From positions 1 to 25,094 of the IMG/VR virus record IMGVR_UViG_3300035670_001172: a stretch of DNA of 25,094 nt, one strand, 5' to 3'. Position numbers and translations under genes: made by a program. The stretch is from a virus. Below are positions 5,338 through 13,472 of this stretch, piece after piece (within the stretch, counting starts at the first letter, position 1; every line of letters begins with the position of its first letter). The notes under the pieces are model-generated. The model had not been told where the DNA came from. It saw only the letters and a program-made list of their open reading frames with translations, and did not search any database.

Positions 5338-5690
5338 ACAAAGCGATCATTATTGGTAACGCTGGCAAAGATCCAGAGACTAAGTACACAGACGCAGGGG
5401 TTGCGGTTTGCACTTTGACGTTAGCAACCAAACATTCTTGGAAAGAAAAAGACGGTCAGCGCCAGGAAAAGACTGAGTGGCATCGCGTTGTCTTTTGGGC
5501 AAAGCTGGCCGAAATCGTCGATAAGTACGTTAAGAAAGGCTCCCAGGTTTACATTGAGGGTCGAATTGAAACCCGAAAGTGGACAGACAAAAACGGTGTT
5601 GAGCGTTACACCACAGAGATTGTTGCTGACCAAATGCAGATGCTTAGCAGCAAGAAACAAGAAACCTACGATGATGAGGCACCGTTCTGA
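5325..5690 (+). CDS. ssb: Single-stranded DNA-binding protein
   Basis: A 121-residue bacterial-type SSB that coats single-stranded DNA during replication and recombination. The OB fold spans about residues 1-108, with IIIGNAGKDPETKYTDAG, the TEWHRVVFWAKLAE strand, YVKKGSQVYIEGRIETRKW and YTTEIVADQMQML. The acidic tip DDEAPF at the C-terminus is the protein-interaction tail (DDDIPF in E. coli). The linker is very short, typical of phage SSBs. GAGG lies seven bases before the ATG. It partners the flanking ERF and exonuclease genes. Confidence 0.95.
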   Translation: MGSVNKAIIIGNAGKDPETKYTDAGVAVCTLTLATKHSWKEKDGQRQEKTEWHRVVFWAKLAEIVDKYVKKGSQVYIEGRIETRKWTDKNGVERYTTEIVADQMQMLSSKKQETYDDEAPF

Positions 5691-6280
5691 TGGAACAAGG
5701 AACCGAGGAATGGAAACTTGCTCGGCTCGGGAAGGTGACAGCTTCCCGCGTCTCCGCTGCTAGAGCAAAAAAAGGTACGGCAACGCGAGCCGACTACATA
5801 GCCGACATCATTACAGAGCGTCTTACAGGCTCACCAATCGAGTCTTATACGAATGCTTATATGGAGTGGGGAACAGCCAACGAACCGCTCGCAAGGGCTG
5901 CATATGAGATTAAAACGGGCATCTGGGTCGAGCAGGTTGCCATCGTCAATCACCCGACGATTCCAAACTTTGCAGCTTCGCCTGATGGTCTAGTCTGGAC
6001 GGATGGATTACTAGAAATCAAATGCCCAAAAACGTCCACCCATTTAGGGTGGATGATGAAAGGCGAGCCACCTTCCGAACACAAACACCAGATGCTTGCA
6101 CAGCTTGCTTGTACGGGTAGAGAGTGGGTTGATTTTGTATCGTTTGATCCACGGCTTCCAGAGCATCTCCAGTTGTTTGTTGTGCGGTTTCAACCAGAGC
6201 GCAAAGACATTGAAGACTTAGAAAAAGACGTAATGACTTTTTTAGCGGAAGTTGACACAATGCAAAGGAAATTAGGATGA
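5690..6280 (+). CDS. YqaJ / lambda exonuclease-like recombination nuclease
   Basis: A 196-residue member of the YqaJ viral recombinase family, which includes lambda Exo (226 residues). It should resect double-stranded DNA 5' to 3', producing single strands for the ERF annealing protein. The catalytic triad spacing matches lambda Exo: D99 in SPDG, E109 and K111 in LEIKCP. Also visible are E65 (NEPLAR), H133-Q134 and Q138 in HKHQMLAQL, then REWVDFVSFDPRLP. The start overlaps the SSB stop by one base (TGATG). Confidence 0.95.
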   Translation: MEQGTEEWKLARLGKVTASRVSAARAKKGTATRADYIADIITERLTGSPIESYTNAYMEWGTANEPLARAAYEIKTGIWVEQVAIVNHPTIPNFAASPDGLVWTDGLLEIKCPKTSTHLGWMMKGEPPSEHKHQMLAQLACTGREWVDFVSFDPRLPEHLQLFVVRFQPERKDIEDLEKDVMTFLAEVDTMQRKLG

Positions 6281-6468
6281 GCTGGAGAGAGTTAATTGCC
6301 GAGCAAAGAACCCCGCGAACCTTCAAGCCTGTCGAAGAAATCTGGCGACAGTACGGCTGGAAGCCGCCCTCCACCGAATGCGAAGACACCATCGAAAAGC
6401 ACAAAGCATTTCGAGCATGGAGCCTCGGAGAACTGGATCTCGACAATCAAGGAAGTGAAAAGCAGTGA
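6277..6468 (+). CDS. Hypothetical small phage protein
   Basis: A 63-residue protein, MSWRELIAEQRTPRTFKPVE with later IWRQYGWKPPSTE and a helical acidic end. The ATG overlaps the stop of the exonuclease gene (ATGA) and AGGA precedes it closely. I do not recognise a family. The coupling and position indicate a real gene of the recombination operon, possibly an accessory factor. Confidence 0.6.
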   Translation: MSWRELIAEQRTPRTFKPVEEIWRQYGWKPPSTECEDTIEKHKAFRAWSLGELDLDNQGSEKQ

Positions 6469-6700
6469 TAGATCGGAAATTGCGGCAGCTTATGAGAAAG
6501 TTTTGCCGTTGGTCGTCGAGGATTGGGCTCACTGGCTTTTATCGAAGCCTAAAACTCGGCGGCTTCCGCTAATTGAGCAGATTGCAAAACATCATGGTGA
6601 CTCGGTAGGTGATATGGTGAAACGTAAACTTACCGAGCTACACCACGCGTCTTTTCAAAACTCCGCATTCCAGCAATCCCCAGCATCCCGGAAAGAATAA
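6455..6700 (+). CDS. Hypothetical phage protein, GTG start, overlaps late operon
   Basis: An 81-residue frame beginning at a GTG that overlaps the previous gene by 14 bases. The body (EIAAAYEKVLPLVVEDWAHW, LLSKPKTRRLPLIEQIAKHH, MVKRKLTELHH) looks like a genuine helical protein. The last 23 codons run antisense into the 3' end of the holin gene on the other strand. The start is uncertain because the ribosome site is poor; no in-frame ATG lies between the GTG and the conserved-looking body. No family recognised. Confidence 0.5.
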   Translation: MKSSDRSEIAAAYEKVLPLVVEDWAHWLLSKPKTRRLPLIEQIAKHHGDSVGDMVKRKLTELHHASFQNSAFQQSPASRKE

Positions 6701-7043
6701 CCCAAAGAGCTTCGGTATCAAGCATCGGCGGAGGGCTTACTTCTTTGGGGACAATCTCTTCCGCTTGCAGCCAAACCCACGCCCAAACAAGTAGCGGGTA
6801 GAAAAGAAACTGGTAGGCCATAGCCCCAGCGCCAACCCAACCTACTGCTGGCCTCCAGCCGGATACAAATAAATTCTGATTTTGCGCCTCAGTCTTATTG
6901 ACTTCCATTTGCGCTAAATCAGTTGCTTGATCTATACGCTTGCCTTCCAACTCTAGTTCTATGCGCTCTTTATCCGTCGTTATAAGGTCACTAGCAACCT
7001 TTCCAACAGAGTCGATGATTGCGCCTATGCCTAGCGGGTTCAT
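6630..7043 (-). CDS. Holin of the 3TM / GTA-holin family
   Basis: A 137-residue protein of the 3TM holin family, which permeabilises the inner membrane so that endolysin reaches the cell wall. An amphipathic charged helix (about 23-57) is followed by the family signature SGWRPAVGWVGAG at 61-73. A long hydrophobic span follows (about 66-92, AYQFLFYPLLVWAWVWL), then a second span (about 112-126, ALWVILSGMLGIAGM) and a basic tail FEKTRGVAR. It directly follows the endolysin with an ATGA overlap, and is the last gene of the late leftward operon. Confidence 0.9.
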   Translation of the reverse strand: MNPLGIGAIIDSVGKVASDLITTDKERIELELEGKRIDQATDLAQMEVNKTEAQNQNLFVSGWRPAVGWVGAGAMAYQFLFYPLLVWAWVWLQAEEIVPKEVSPPPMLDTEALWVILSGMLGIAGMRSFEKTRGVAR

Positions 7044-7534
7044 AGCCTTAGCGCTCGATTTACCCAGCCAAGGAAGAACTTAATTTGAGTTCTATCGCGC
7101 TGAACGATGTCTCTGTATCGTGCGATCTTTGCGAGAGCGTAGTGAGCAATAAAGAGCTCTTCTGACATGCCGTTGAGAGCTGATATGGTTTTTGGGCCTA
7201 TAACCCCATCAGGAGCGGTTTTAGCGACAATCTGAGCAAGTTTGACTGCAACTGATACGCCAGCGTTAACACCAAAATTAAAGATGGATTGAGCAATCGC
7301 AGGGTTAAGCTCATCACCGCGTATTGGGTTCCAGAAGTTGGCTTTGTAAAAGTCTCTGACTAACTCTGTGGGCGGCGTTTGTTTAGCGTCTATAAAAGAC
7401 CATCCAGCCCATTGCGGATTTTTGTTTCTTGCTATGCCAGCGTAAGTCGTGCCGCCGGTATCGCCTGGGATTGTATGAAGGATATAGCCACCTTCATCAA
7501 CCATCATCTTGTCGTATGCTATCTCAAAACTCAT
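7040..7534 (-). CDS. Endolysin, glycoside hydrolase 108 N-acetylmuramidase
   Basis: A 164-residue peptidoglycan hydrolase. The catalytic Glu is E14 in VDEGGY, followed by the GDTGGTTYAGI motif (24-34), both diagnostic of GH108. The C-terminal half has NFGVNAG, PDGVIGPKTISALN (108-121) and a final FFLGWVNRAL, matching the peptidoglycan-binding domain usually fused to GH108. No signal peptide, so it needs the adjacent holin for export. It is coupled by ATGA to the TM gene before it and the holin gene after it. Confidence 0.95.
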   Translation of the reverse strand: MSFEIAYDKMMVDEGGYILHTIPGDTGGTTYAGIARNKNPQWAGWSFIDAKQTPPTELVRDFYKANFWNPIRGDELNPAIAQSIFNFGVNAGVSVAVKLAQIVAKTAPDGVIGPKTISALNGMSEELFIAHYALAKIARYRDIVQRDRTQIKFFLGWVNRALRL

Positions 7535-7764
7535 TTGTCTTGCTTGTGATCTAGCTTGTCAAAAATCTTAGCGAGCATACTTTTTATGTCGCTGATGTCT
7601 TTTTCGTAATCTGGTTTTAGAACGTAGGCATGGGGCAAGCCTTTTTCTAAATCTCTCAAGTCTCGCTGTAGTTCTTGCTGAGCTTCCCAAACCACACGGA
7701 AGAACCAACCGAATGCAGCAGAGAGAACACCAAAGGCAATGTTAAGCAGCGTCTGAGAGTCCAT
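7531..7764 (-). CDS. Small membrane-anchored coiled-coil lysis-cassette protein
   Basis: A 77-residue protein with an N-terminal membrane helix (about 5-26, TLLNIAFGVLSAAFGWFFRVVW). A charged coiled coil follows and ends MLAKIFDKLDHKQD. Such proteins are common beside phage endolysins and are annotated variously as holin-like or unknown. It could be an antiholin, a pinholin partner or an i-spanin-like component, though it lacks the length of a typical Rz. AGGT lies five bases before the ATG. No separate Rz/Rz1 pair is visible, so outer-membrane disruption is otherwise unassigned here. Confidence 0.7.
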   Translation of the reverse strand: MDSQTLLNIAFGVLSAAFGWFFRVVWEAQQELQRDLRDLEKGLPHAYVLKPDYEKDISDIKSMLAKIFDKLDHKQDK

Positions 7765-7770
7765 TTTTAC

Positions 7771-9645
7771 CTACGTGAAGAACAATAAGAAAGTCTGCGA
7801 TGGTGCAACACCATCGCTGATAGCTGAGGAAATGATCGTGCAAGACTCTATCGTTACCGTATCAAATGCACAGATTGTAATGACCTGATCGCTTATAGAG
7901 CAAGACTCGAAAACACTAGCGGAAATTAAATTTTCCGCATCAAAGGCGTCAGCAGCAGTGGACGATTCGTTAACACTTGAAAGATATGCAACACCTCGAT
8001 TTGTTTCATCGCTACCAATTGCGCTTTCCGCAATTTCAGCTTGAATAATGTTGCTAGAAAAAATAACGTCTGAAGCTATAGATGATTCACTAATTGCGCC
8101 ATCATGAATTTGATCTGAAGTGATGCTGTCACTAGCTATTGCAAACTCATCTACCCTTTCTTCAAGACCGGTTGCATCAAAAATAAGAGCGGTTTCAGCA
8201 ACGCTTGCTTCTAAAATTGCCTCGTTAGTCGTCAAATCCTCTAGCGTTAAAACTTCGGATACAAGCGCGACTAAAGTATGAAGTGATTCTGTACCGTCGG
8301 ATGCGCTAGACGATTCAGAAATTAAACCCAGTTTGATTTGTTCGCTATCTACCGCATCACTTGCCGTGGCTGACTCATCAACAGAGTCTTGGTAAACAAC
8401 ATTTGAATCCGTAATATCCGCGCCAATCGCACTTTCAGCGGCGGCAACATCAAACGATATGTTTGCAGCGGTAGCATCTGCACCAGTTGCGGTTTCTGCT
8501 ACATCAACTTGTGCTGATAGGGTTGTTTCTACAGCGTCGGTAGCTGTAGCTGTCTCTGCTTCTTCGACGTTTTGTGTGGCTAGCGTGGAGATACTGTCTG
8601 TAGCCGTAGCCGTTTCGGAAATTACACCTTCTATAGCACCCGAGCTGAACGTTACTGTTCCAGAGCCAGCCGTGATGGTGTAGGTGTTAAAACCACCTGA
8701 AGTTACTGTGGAGTATGTGACCCCAGAAAAAGTTGCGTTGTAAGTGTCTTTAACCCGCAGGACAACAACACCATTACCGCCGCGTTTACCCGTTGCACTG
8801 CCATATACGCCACCACCGCCACCACCTAGACCATCAGTACCTTGGGTTGCAACAAGAAAAGAACCGGAGTTACCCCCACCGCCGATACCCCCTGGCTGCG
8901 ATACGTTTGAGTTACCCCCCGCGCCACCACCTGCGTAATAAGCAGATGTGATTGATGAAAGCCTACCTGCACCACCCGCGCCACCTGCGTTACCCGCAGC
9001 ACCATTGCCGTTACCACCGCCACCGCCACCGCCCATAGCGATGCTTGAGCCATTACCCCCATTGCCACCTTGAGAACCTATACCGCCGGGGCCAGAAGAT
9101 GAGAAACCACCACCACCAGAGCCGCCATTACCACCGGCAACAGAAACGCCATTACCGCCTTTACCACCACCCAACGCAGTGAGGGAAGCAAATACAGAAT
9201 TACCACCATTTTGTGCGGCAACACCTGTAGCCGAGCCTGAACCGCCTGTACCGACCGTGACTGTATAAGCAGTGCTTAAATCGAAGGAAGCATTCAAAGC
9301 TTCAAGGAACCCACCGCCGCCGCCACCGGCCCCCATCGTGGTCCCTGTGCCCGAGCCGCCCGATCCACCGCCACCAGCGATGATGAGATAGCTAACAACG
9401 AAGTCAGAACCAACAGTTGCGTCAGAACCCGAAGCCGTTTCCGAGATGGAAACGTCAATAACATTAATTGCTTGGGTGGTATCTGATGCAGTTGCTGTTT
9501 CAGCTACGGCTGCTTGTGCATCAAGGAGGGAATCTAAAAGGTCTGTGCCGGTCGCTGATTCATTGACCAGATTGTCAGCGCTTGGGGTTACTGCGCCTGC
9601 GGTACTCGCATATGGGGTTTGTGCATAAGCGCTAAAACCGAACAC
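7771..9645 (-). CDS. Glycine-rich phage adhesin/tail-fibre protein with 20-residue repeats
   Basis: A 624-residue virion surface protein, starting at a GTG preceded by AAGG. After MFGFSAYAQTPYAS, a leader resembling those of other aquatic-phage surface proteins, come three copies of a repeat beginning E-[ST]-A-x-x-x-D (Glu at 29, 49 and 69). A glycine-rich domain of about 240 residues (roughly 91-330) follows, with GGGGG runs and a closing VTSGGFNTYTITAGSGTVTF. Then come 14 more repeats. Repeat spacing is exactly 20 residues except one 16-residue unit and the degenerate last copy. The end is VAPSQTFLLFFT. Likely a fibre or adhesin; the receptor is unknown. Confidence 0.8.
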   Translation of the reverse strand: MFGFSAYAQTPYASTAGAVTPSADNLVNESATGTDLLDSLLDAQAAVAETATASDTTQAINVIDVSISETASGSDATVGSDFVVSYLIIAGGGGSGGSGTGTTMGAGGGGGGFLEALNASFDLSTAYTVTVGTGGSGSATGVAAQNGGNSVFASLTALGGGKGGNGVSVAGGNGGSGGGGFSSSGPGGIGSQGGNGGNGSSIAMGGGGGGGNGNGAAGNAGGAGGAGRLSSITSAYYAGGGAGGNSNVSQPGGIGGGGNSGSFLVATQGTDGLGGGGGGVYGSATGKRGGNGVVVLRVKDTYNATFSGVTYSTVTSGGFNTYTITAGSGTVTFSSGAIEGVISETATATDSISTLATQNVEEAETATATDAVETTLSAQVDVAETATGADATAANISFDVAAAESAIGADITDSNVVYQDSVDESATASDAVDSEQIKLGLISESSSASDGTESLHTLVALVSEVLTLEDLTTNEAILEASVAETALIFDATGLEERVDEFAIASDSITSDQIHDGAISESSIASDVIFSSNIIQAEIAESAIGSDETNRGVAYLSSVNESSTAADAFDAENLISASVFESCSISDQVITICAFDTVTIESCTIISSAISDGVAPSQTFLLFFT

Positions 9646-9654
9646 ATTGTTGCC

Positions 9655-9957
9655 TTATAGCTGTGCAGTCGTGAGGTTGATGATTTGATCGGTGGTTACT
9701 GGGATTGTAATGGGTATTTCTTCAGAAGGTGCGGTTTGCCAAGCACTCTCAACCCAAGCCCTGTCCGCATGGTTCCAGTTCCACTGATAGCCTGCTCTGT
9801 CTGCTGGCTTAGGGTCACGGATGACCCATTCCCAGTTTAGCCATACAAGTTCCTTACCTTCAGGAACCTCTGCCGGTGGTGCTGGAGCCTGTTGCCAGCC
9901 TTCTGTGCCATCCGTTTCAGTGCTTGGGATAGACCCGTTCTTTGTCCAGTATTGCAT
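9655..9957 (-). CDS. Tail-fibre-associated small protein
   Basis: A 100-residue protein, MQYWTKNGSIPSTETDGTEG, with Trp/Pro-rich segments (LVWLNWEWVIRDPKP, YQWNWNHADRAWV) and a C-terminal strand region. Proteins of this shape sit between fibre genes in phage genomes and may be tail-fibre assembly factors or small virion decorations; no direct evidence separates these. AGGA precedes the ATG by about eight bases. It lies between two large adhesin-like genes, which supports a role with them. Confidence 0.65.
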   Translation of the reverse strand: MQYWTKNGSIPSTETDGTEGWQQAPAPPAEVPEGKELVWLNWEWVIRDPKPADRAGYQWNWNHADRAWVESAWQTAPSEEIPITIPVTTDQIINLTTAQL

Positions 9958-9966
9958 GGTCTAGTC

Positions 9967-12150
9967 CTATAGGGTTGGGAAGGCTGCTGTTGGTGAAGCC
10001 GTGATAATTCTTGCGTAGCCTTTGGTGATGCGGAAGTCTTGCATGTACCCGTTATAAGCCGCAACACCATCGTTTCTTGCTCCTATTCTTGCGTTTGTTG
10101 CTGCGGCAAAAGAAGCTAATGTAAAAGTACCTGCGCTTGTTCCATTGACATAGTACGTATTGGTCGATGATCCTGCGCTTCTCACCATCGCTATATACGT
10201 CCACGTATTAGCAGTTAACGTAGTGGTGGATGCTGTTTGCAGCAGACCCGTAGAATCATAAACCTGTAATTTGCCAGTAGAATTAATGAAAAGAACAAAA
10301 CCAGTTCCGGAGCTTGATCTTGTTTCGTAAATACATAAATCCCCAGAAACAGTTGTTGGGTATATCCAAGCTTCTAATGTATATGCTTCCGAACCACTAA
10401 TAGCCCAAGTTGAAAGAGTGTTTAAATAATCCCCCGTTCCATCAAAGTACATACTCCCACTGCCCCACTTAGCAGAGATAGCCGTACTTATCTGAGCATT
10501 CCCCACCGTCTCCAAGTCATTCTTACTTGTAGCATCGTAGATACCGGCGTTGGTGAAGTTGAGGAGGAGGCTGGTGTTGGGGATGGCGGTGAGTGGTGCG
10601 GTGGGGACTGTGATGGTTGTATTACTGACACCATAAACATCTGTACCATTAACAATTCTTAAGCCTGCCATGTAACCATTTAGCACTTTACCGTTTACGG
10701 TATTTGCCGCGACCCTCATTACGTTTCTTGTTGTGGGAGGGGTAGGGGTTGAGGTTGTTGTCCCAATACTTGACCCATTTAACCACCCACGAAGGGTAGT
10801 CCCATCTCTACCAATAGCAAAATGATTCCATTGCAAAATAGGCGGCGCAGTTACGTTTACAGCAACTATTGAACCCGTATAAAACTGGAAATACAATGTT
10901 CCTGTATCAATAAACGCTTGATAGGCAATTCCATTTGTCGCGTTCCATCCATCAACACCACCGCCTTTTGAAAAGAAATACATATCTCCTGTGGCGTTAC
11001 GATAGAACCAAAACTCTAATGTAAATGTCCCTGTTAAATTTAATGCAGATTCCGCTGTTGAATCAACACTCAAATAATCCGCATTACCATCAAAATACCC
11101 TGACCCACCATTAGTCGCAGCAGACCACGATGCAGTGGGGTTGAATGGGGAGAAGGCGACTACTCTGGTATCACCGTTTCTGGTAATGGTGAAGTTGTTA
11201 GTGCTGTTGTCTATGAAGCGGTTGGATTGGCAGGTGAGGAGGGATGTTTGAGTTCCTGTGATTGCAGATATGTTTGTTCCCGCCGATTGTGTGGTTGCTA
11301 GTGGTGATGTTGGTGGAGTGAAGGCTCCTGTGTAAACAGCCACACCTTTAACAGCACGTAAATTTGATACATATCCGTTTAAATATCCACTAGCAACACC
11401 ATCCCCGCCAGTCCCAATCCACCAGTTATTTGCAGTTCCTGTTACAGTTGCATTTGAAGAAGCTGTGCCATTTGCTACACCATCAACATACAAAGTTATG
11501 TTGTTTGATCCTGTACCGCTTCTTACTAACGCAATGTGCTGCCAAGTGTTATAAGCAATACTTGTTGTACTATTTATTACTGGAAATGATCCGTTAAATG
11601 CCACATTGTATTTTCCAGCCGTTCCACCGTTATGACTTGCAAAAATTGCAAAGCCACCGTTTGTAGTGTAAGTGCTGTAGTTATTTACGATTGTTGGGAA
11701 TGAGGCTATTTTTGAAACAACATAAACCCAAAACTCAACAGTAAAATCACCAGTAAATTGAAGCGCCGTTGAATACGGAAGCGTTAAGTAAGCATTTGTG
11801 CCGTTAAAATAATTCCCCCACCCCGTCTGACTGAACGGTGAGAACGTACCCTGTGTCGTATTGCCGTTGCGGGTAATGGTGAAGTTATTGGTAGAACCGT
11901 CTAAGAACGTGTTGTTCTGTGCGCCATTCGTACCGTTGCCTGGAAGCAGGAGCGTGGTGTATTCAAAATAGGGGTCAGCGGCATCTGCGCCAGAAAAAAC
12001 ATCTGTGCCTGTAGCAGATTCGCTTAATAGCGCGGCATAAAAATTAGGCCATGTACCGCCGCTTCGTCTGAGCTGTGCTTCAGTTAAAGACCAAACGCCA
12101 GAGAATGACGTATTAACTGGGCCAATAATCCCGCCGTTACCTCTGGGCAT
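9967..12150 (-). CDS. Phage surface protein with three LamG-like domains
   Basis: A 727-residue protein. Residues 1-60 hold a virion-attachment-type leader (GVWSLTEAQLRRSGGTWP) and one copy of the 20-residue-type motif (ESATGTDVFSGADAAD). Three concanavalin-A/LamG domains follow at about 113-275, 350-506 and 565-713, each with YFDG-like and FTVEFW-like strands and a closing G-Y-x-x-x-(L/F)R-x-x-(K/N)G motif. DGSTNNFTITRNG and DNSTNNFTITRNG precede the first two. LamG domains bind glycans or proteins, so this is probably a receptor-binding or capsule-binding appendage. AGGAGC gives a good ribosome site. Confidence 0.85.
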   Translation of the reverse strand: MPRGNGGIIGPVNTSFSGVWSLTEAQLRRSGGTWPNFYAALLSESATGTDVFSGADAADPYFEYTTLLLPGNGTNGAQNNTFLDGSTNNFTITRNGNTTQGTFSPFSQTGWGNYFNGTNAYLTLPYSTALQFTGDFTVEFWVYVVSKIASFPTIVNNYSTYTTNGGFAIFASHNGGTAGKYNVAFNGSFPVINSTTSIAYNTWQHIALVRSGTGSNNITLYVDGVANGTASSNATVTGTANNWWIGTGGDGVASGYLNGYVSNLRAVKGVAVYTGAFTPPTSPLATTQSAGTNISAITGTQTSLLTCQSNRFIDNSTNNFTITRNGDTRVVAFSPFNPTASWSAATNGGSGYFDGNADYLSVDSTAESALNLTGTFTLEFWFYRNATGDMYFFSKGGGVDGWNATNGIAYQAFIDTGTLYFQFYTGSIVAVNVTAPPILQWNHFAIGRDGTTLRGWLNGSSIGTTTSTPTPPTTRNVMRVAANTVNGKVLNGYMAGLRIVNGTDVYGVSNTTITVPTAPLTAIPNTSLLLNFTNAGIYDATSKNDLETVGNAQISTAISAKWGSGSMYFDGTGDYLNTLSTWAISGSEAYTLEAWIYPTTVSGDLCIYETRSSSGTGFVLFINSTGKLQVYDSTGLLQTASTTTLTANTWTYIAMVRSAGSSTNTYYVNGTSAGTFTLASFAAATNARIGARNDGVAAYNGYMQDFRITKGYARIITASPTAAFPTL

Positions 12151-12158
12151 GGCTGCTC

Positions 12159-12533
12159 CTAACTAATATCTTCGTATGAACAAAACACTTTTAAGTCGTT
12201 AGCCGTACCAGCCGTAGCACCTAACGATGTGTTCTCTTCCAAATAAATATAAGCATCTTTATCAACCACAACCAACGTCGCGTCAGCAGGAACAGCAACC
12301 GTCGAGCAAATCTGTGTAGCCGTACCACCAAGAGCCGCAGCCGAATAATAATTAATAGTGATCTCCGCAGCCGAAGTTCCGTCTACGTTAGCCACATAAA
12401 GCGAGTTGACTTTTAAAACCTTGCCCGAAGACGCAGCGTTGCTTAGGATGGACGTGGCTGATGTAGAACTTAAATCAACCGTTACCGACTTGCCGTTAAT
12501 CGTGGTCGGAGAAAGTAAGTTTGGTGCGGCCAT
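12159..12533 (-). CDS. Small phage structural protein
   Basis: A 124-residue, Ser/Thr/Ala-rich beta protein beginning MAAPNLLSPTTINGKSVTVD. It continues with VLKVNSLYVANVDGTSAAEI, VPADATLVVVDKDAYIYLEE and a final KVFCSYEDIS. I recall this arrangement from aquatic tailed-phage genomes, next to tail-fibre genes. It looks like a single beta-sandwich that could decorate the tail or baseplate. AGGAAC lies upstream of the ATG. Role not established. Confidence 0.7.
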   Translation of the reverse strand: MAAPNLLSPTTINGKSVTVDLSSTSATSILSNAASSGKVLKVNSLYVANVDGTSAAEITINYYSAAALGGTATQICSTVAVPADATLVVVDKDAYIYLEENTSLGATAGTANDLKVFCSYEDIS

Positions 12534-12541
12534 ATCAGTTC

Positions 12542-12883
12542 CTACCCAAAGATCATCGCCGCAATTGCAGCAGGATATACAGTCCGACTAGATGGTAGCG
12601 TTACGAATACGTTTTTAGTCCCGGCCCCAAAGTTAACAAGGCTTCCTGAGTTGCTGGAAGACAGCACTATATCCCGAGAAAGGGTCGTTCCGCTTGAAGT
12701 ATAAGTTCCGATCCCAACTTCCCAGTCAGAACCGGCGGCATCTGCAATAGTGTAAGTGGTCGTGTTGCCGTTTCCAATGACAGCAAACGATTGAAACCCA
12801 GTTGCAGCACCAGCTAGAGTTATTGTCCCTGTGCCAGTGCTGACCGAAGTTTCCTGTACACGATCCTTAACAACAAAAGCCAT
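12542..12883 (-). CDS. Small phage structural protein (MAFVVKDRV family)
   Basis: A 113-residue beta-rich protein, MAFVVKDRVQETSVSTGTGT, with GFQSFAVIGNGNTTTYTIAD, DWEVGIGTYTSSGTTLSR and SLVNFGAGTKNVFVTLPS. This motif series is common in phage tail regions and in the front part of longer fibre proteins. Here it stands as its own gene within a run of small beta proteins. Probably a virion decoration or fibre-base component; function is inferred from context. Confidence 0.7.
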   Translation of the reverse strand: MAFVVKDRVQETSVSTGTGTITLAGAATGFQSFAVIGNGNTTTYTIADAAGSDWEVGIGTYTSSGTTLSRDIVLSSSNSGSLVNFGAGTKNVFVTLPSSRTVYPAAIAAMIFG

Positions 12884-12884
12884 C

Positions 12885-13463
12885 TTATGCCGCCGCTAAG
12901 CTAAACGTGTAAGTAACTTGCAAAGTATCACCACTGCCCACAGTTCGATCGCCGCCCGTAAAGTCAGAAGCGGAGAATAGCGTACCAGATGTGCCACCTT
13001 TTGTGTCATTACTTATAAGAAAAGCACCGGCAATCGTCGCTGATCCGTTAATACTAAACGATGCCTTACTAGCCGAGTTAGTAACAACCGAAGGGTTAGC
13101 CGTGGTAGCGGCGGCAAAAGTTGCCGCAGGCCTAGTCGCATTACTGTAAGTTGTATTTTCACTCCAACCAGCGTGTAGAGCCGCAGTATCTGCCGCCGCA
13201 AAAGTTGTTCCGCTGCCTGGGCCAGTGACTAAACCAACATACCAAGACGTTATGCGAGCCGTAGCGCCATCCAGCGCTGTACCAGCCATGTACTGAAGAC
13301 CGGTGTTGACAACCAGATTGGGAGCTTCATCAAACCATTTCAAATTGCCATCTTTGTCGTAGCACTCAACAAAGTATTTGCCCATTGCAACCAAACCTTC
13401 GCCTAGCTGCGGACGCGAAATTAACTCGCCAGAAACAATATCAACTGATTTTGCAATTTCCAT
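12885..13463 (-). CDS. Phage tail-region protein (NTGLQYM / WYVGL family)
   Basis: A 192-residue beta protein. The first third has WFDEAPNLVVNTGLQYMAGT, the middle ITSWYVGLVTG and HAGWSENTTYSNATRPA, and the end GAFLISNDTKGGTSGTLF and GDTLQVTYTFSLA. This series is frequent in phage tail-fibre neighbourhoods as a stand-alone structural protein. AAGGAAAAA precedes the ATG. Probably a fibre or decoration subunit; the exact place in the virion is unknown. Confidence 0.75.
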   Translation of the reverse strand: MEIAKSVDIVSGELISRPQLGEGLVAMGKYFVECYDKDGNLKWFDEAPNLVVNTGLQYMAGTALDGATARITSWYVGLVTGPGSGTTFAAADTAALHAGWSENTTYSNATRPAATFAAATTANPSVVTNSASKASFSINGSATIAGAFLISNDTKGGTSGTLFSASDFTGGDRTVGSGDTLQVTYTFSLAAA

Positions 13464-13472
13464 GATTTTTCC

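Noticed and set aside
8744-8938. Proline-rich open frame on the plus strand
   Set aside because: It is the antisense of the glycine-rich domain; GGN codons read as CCN on the other strand.
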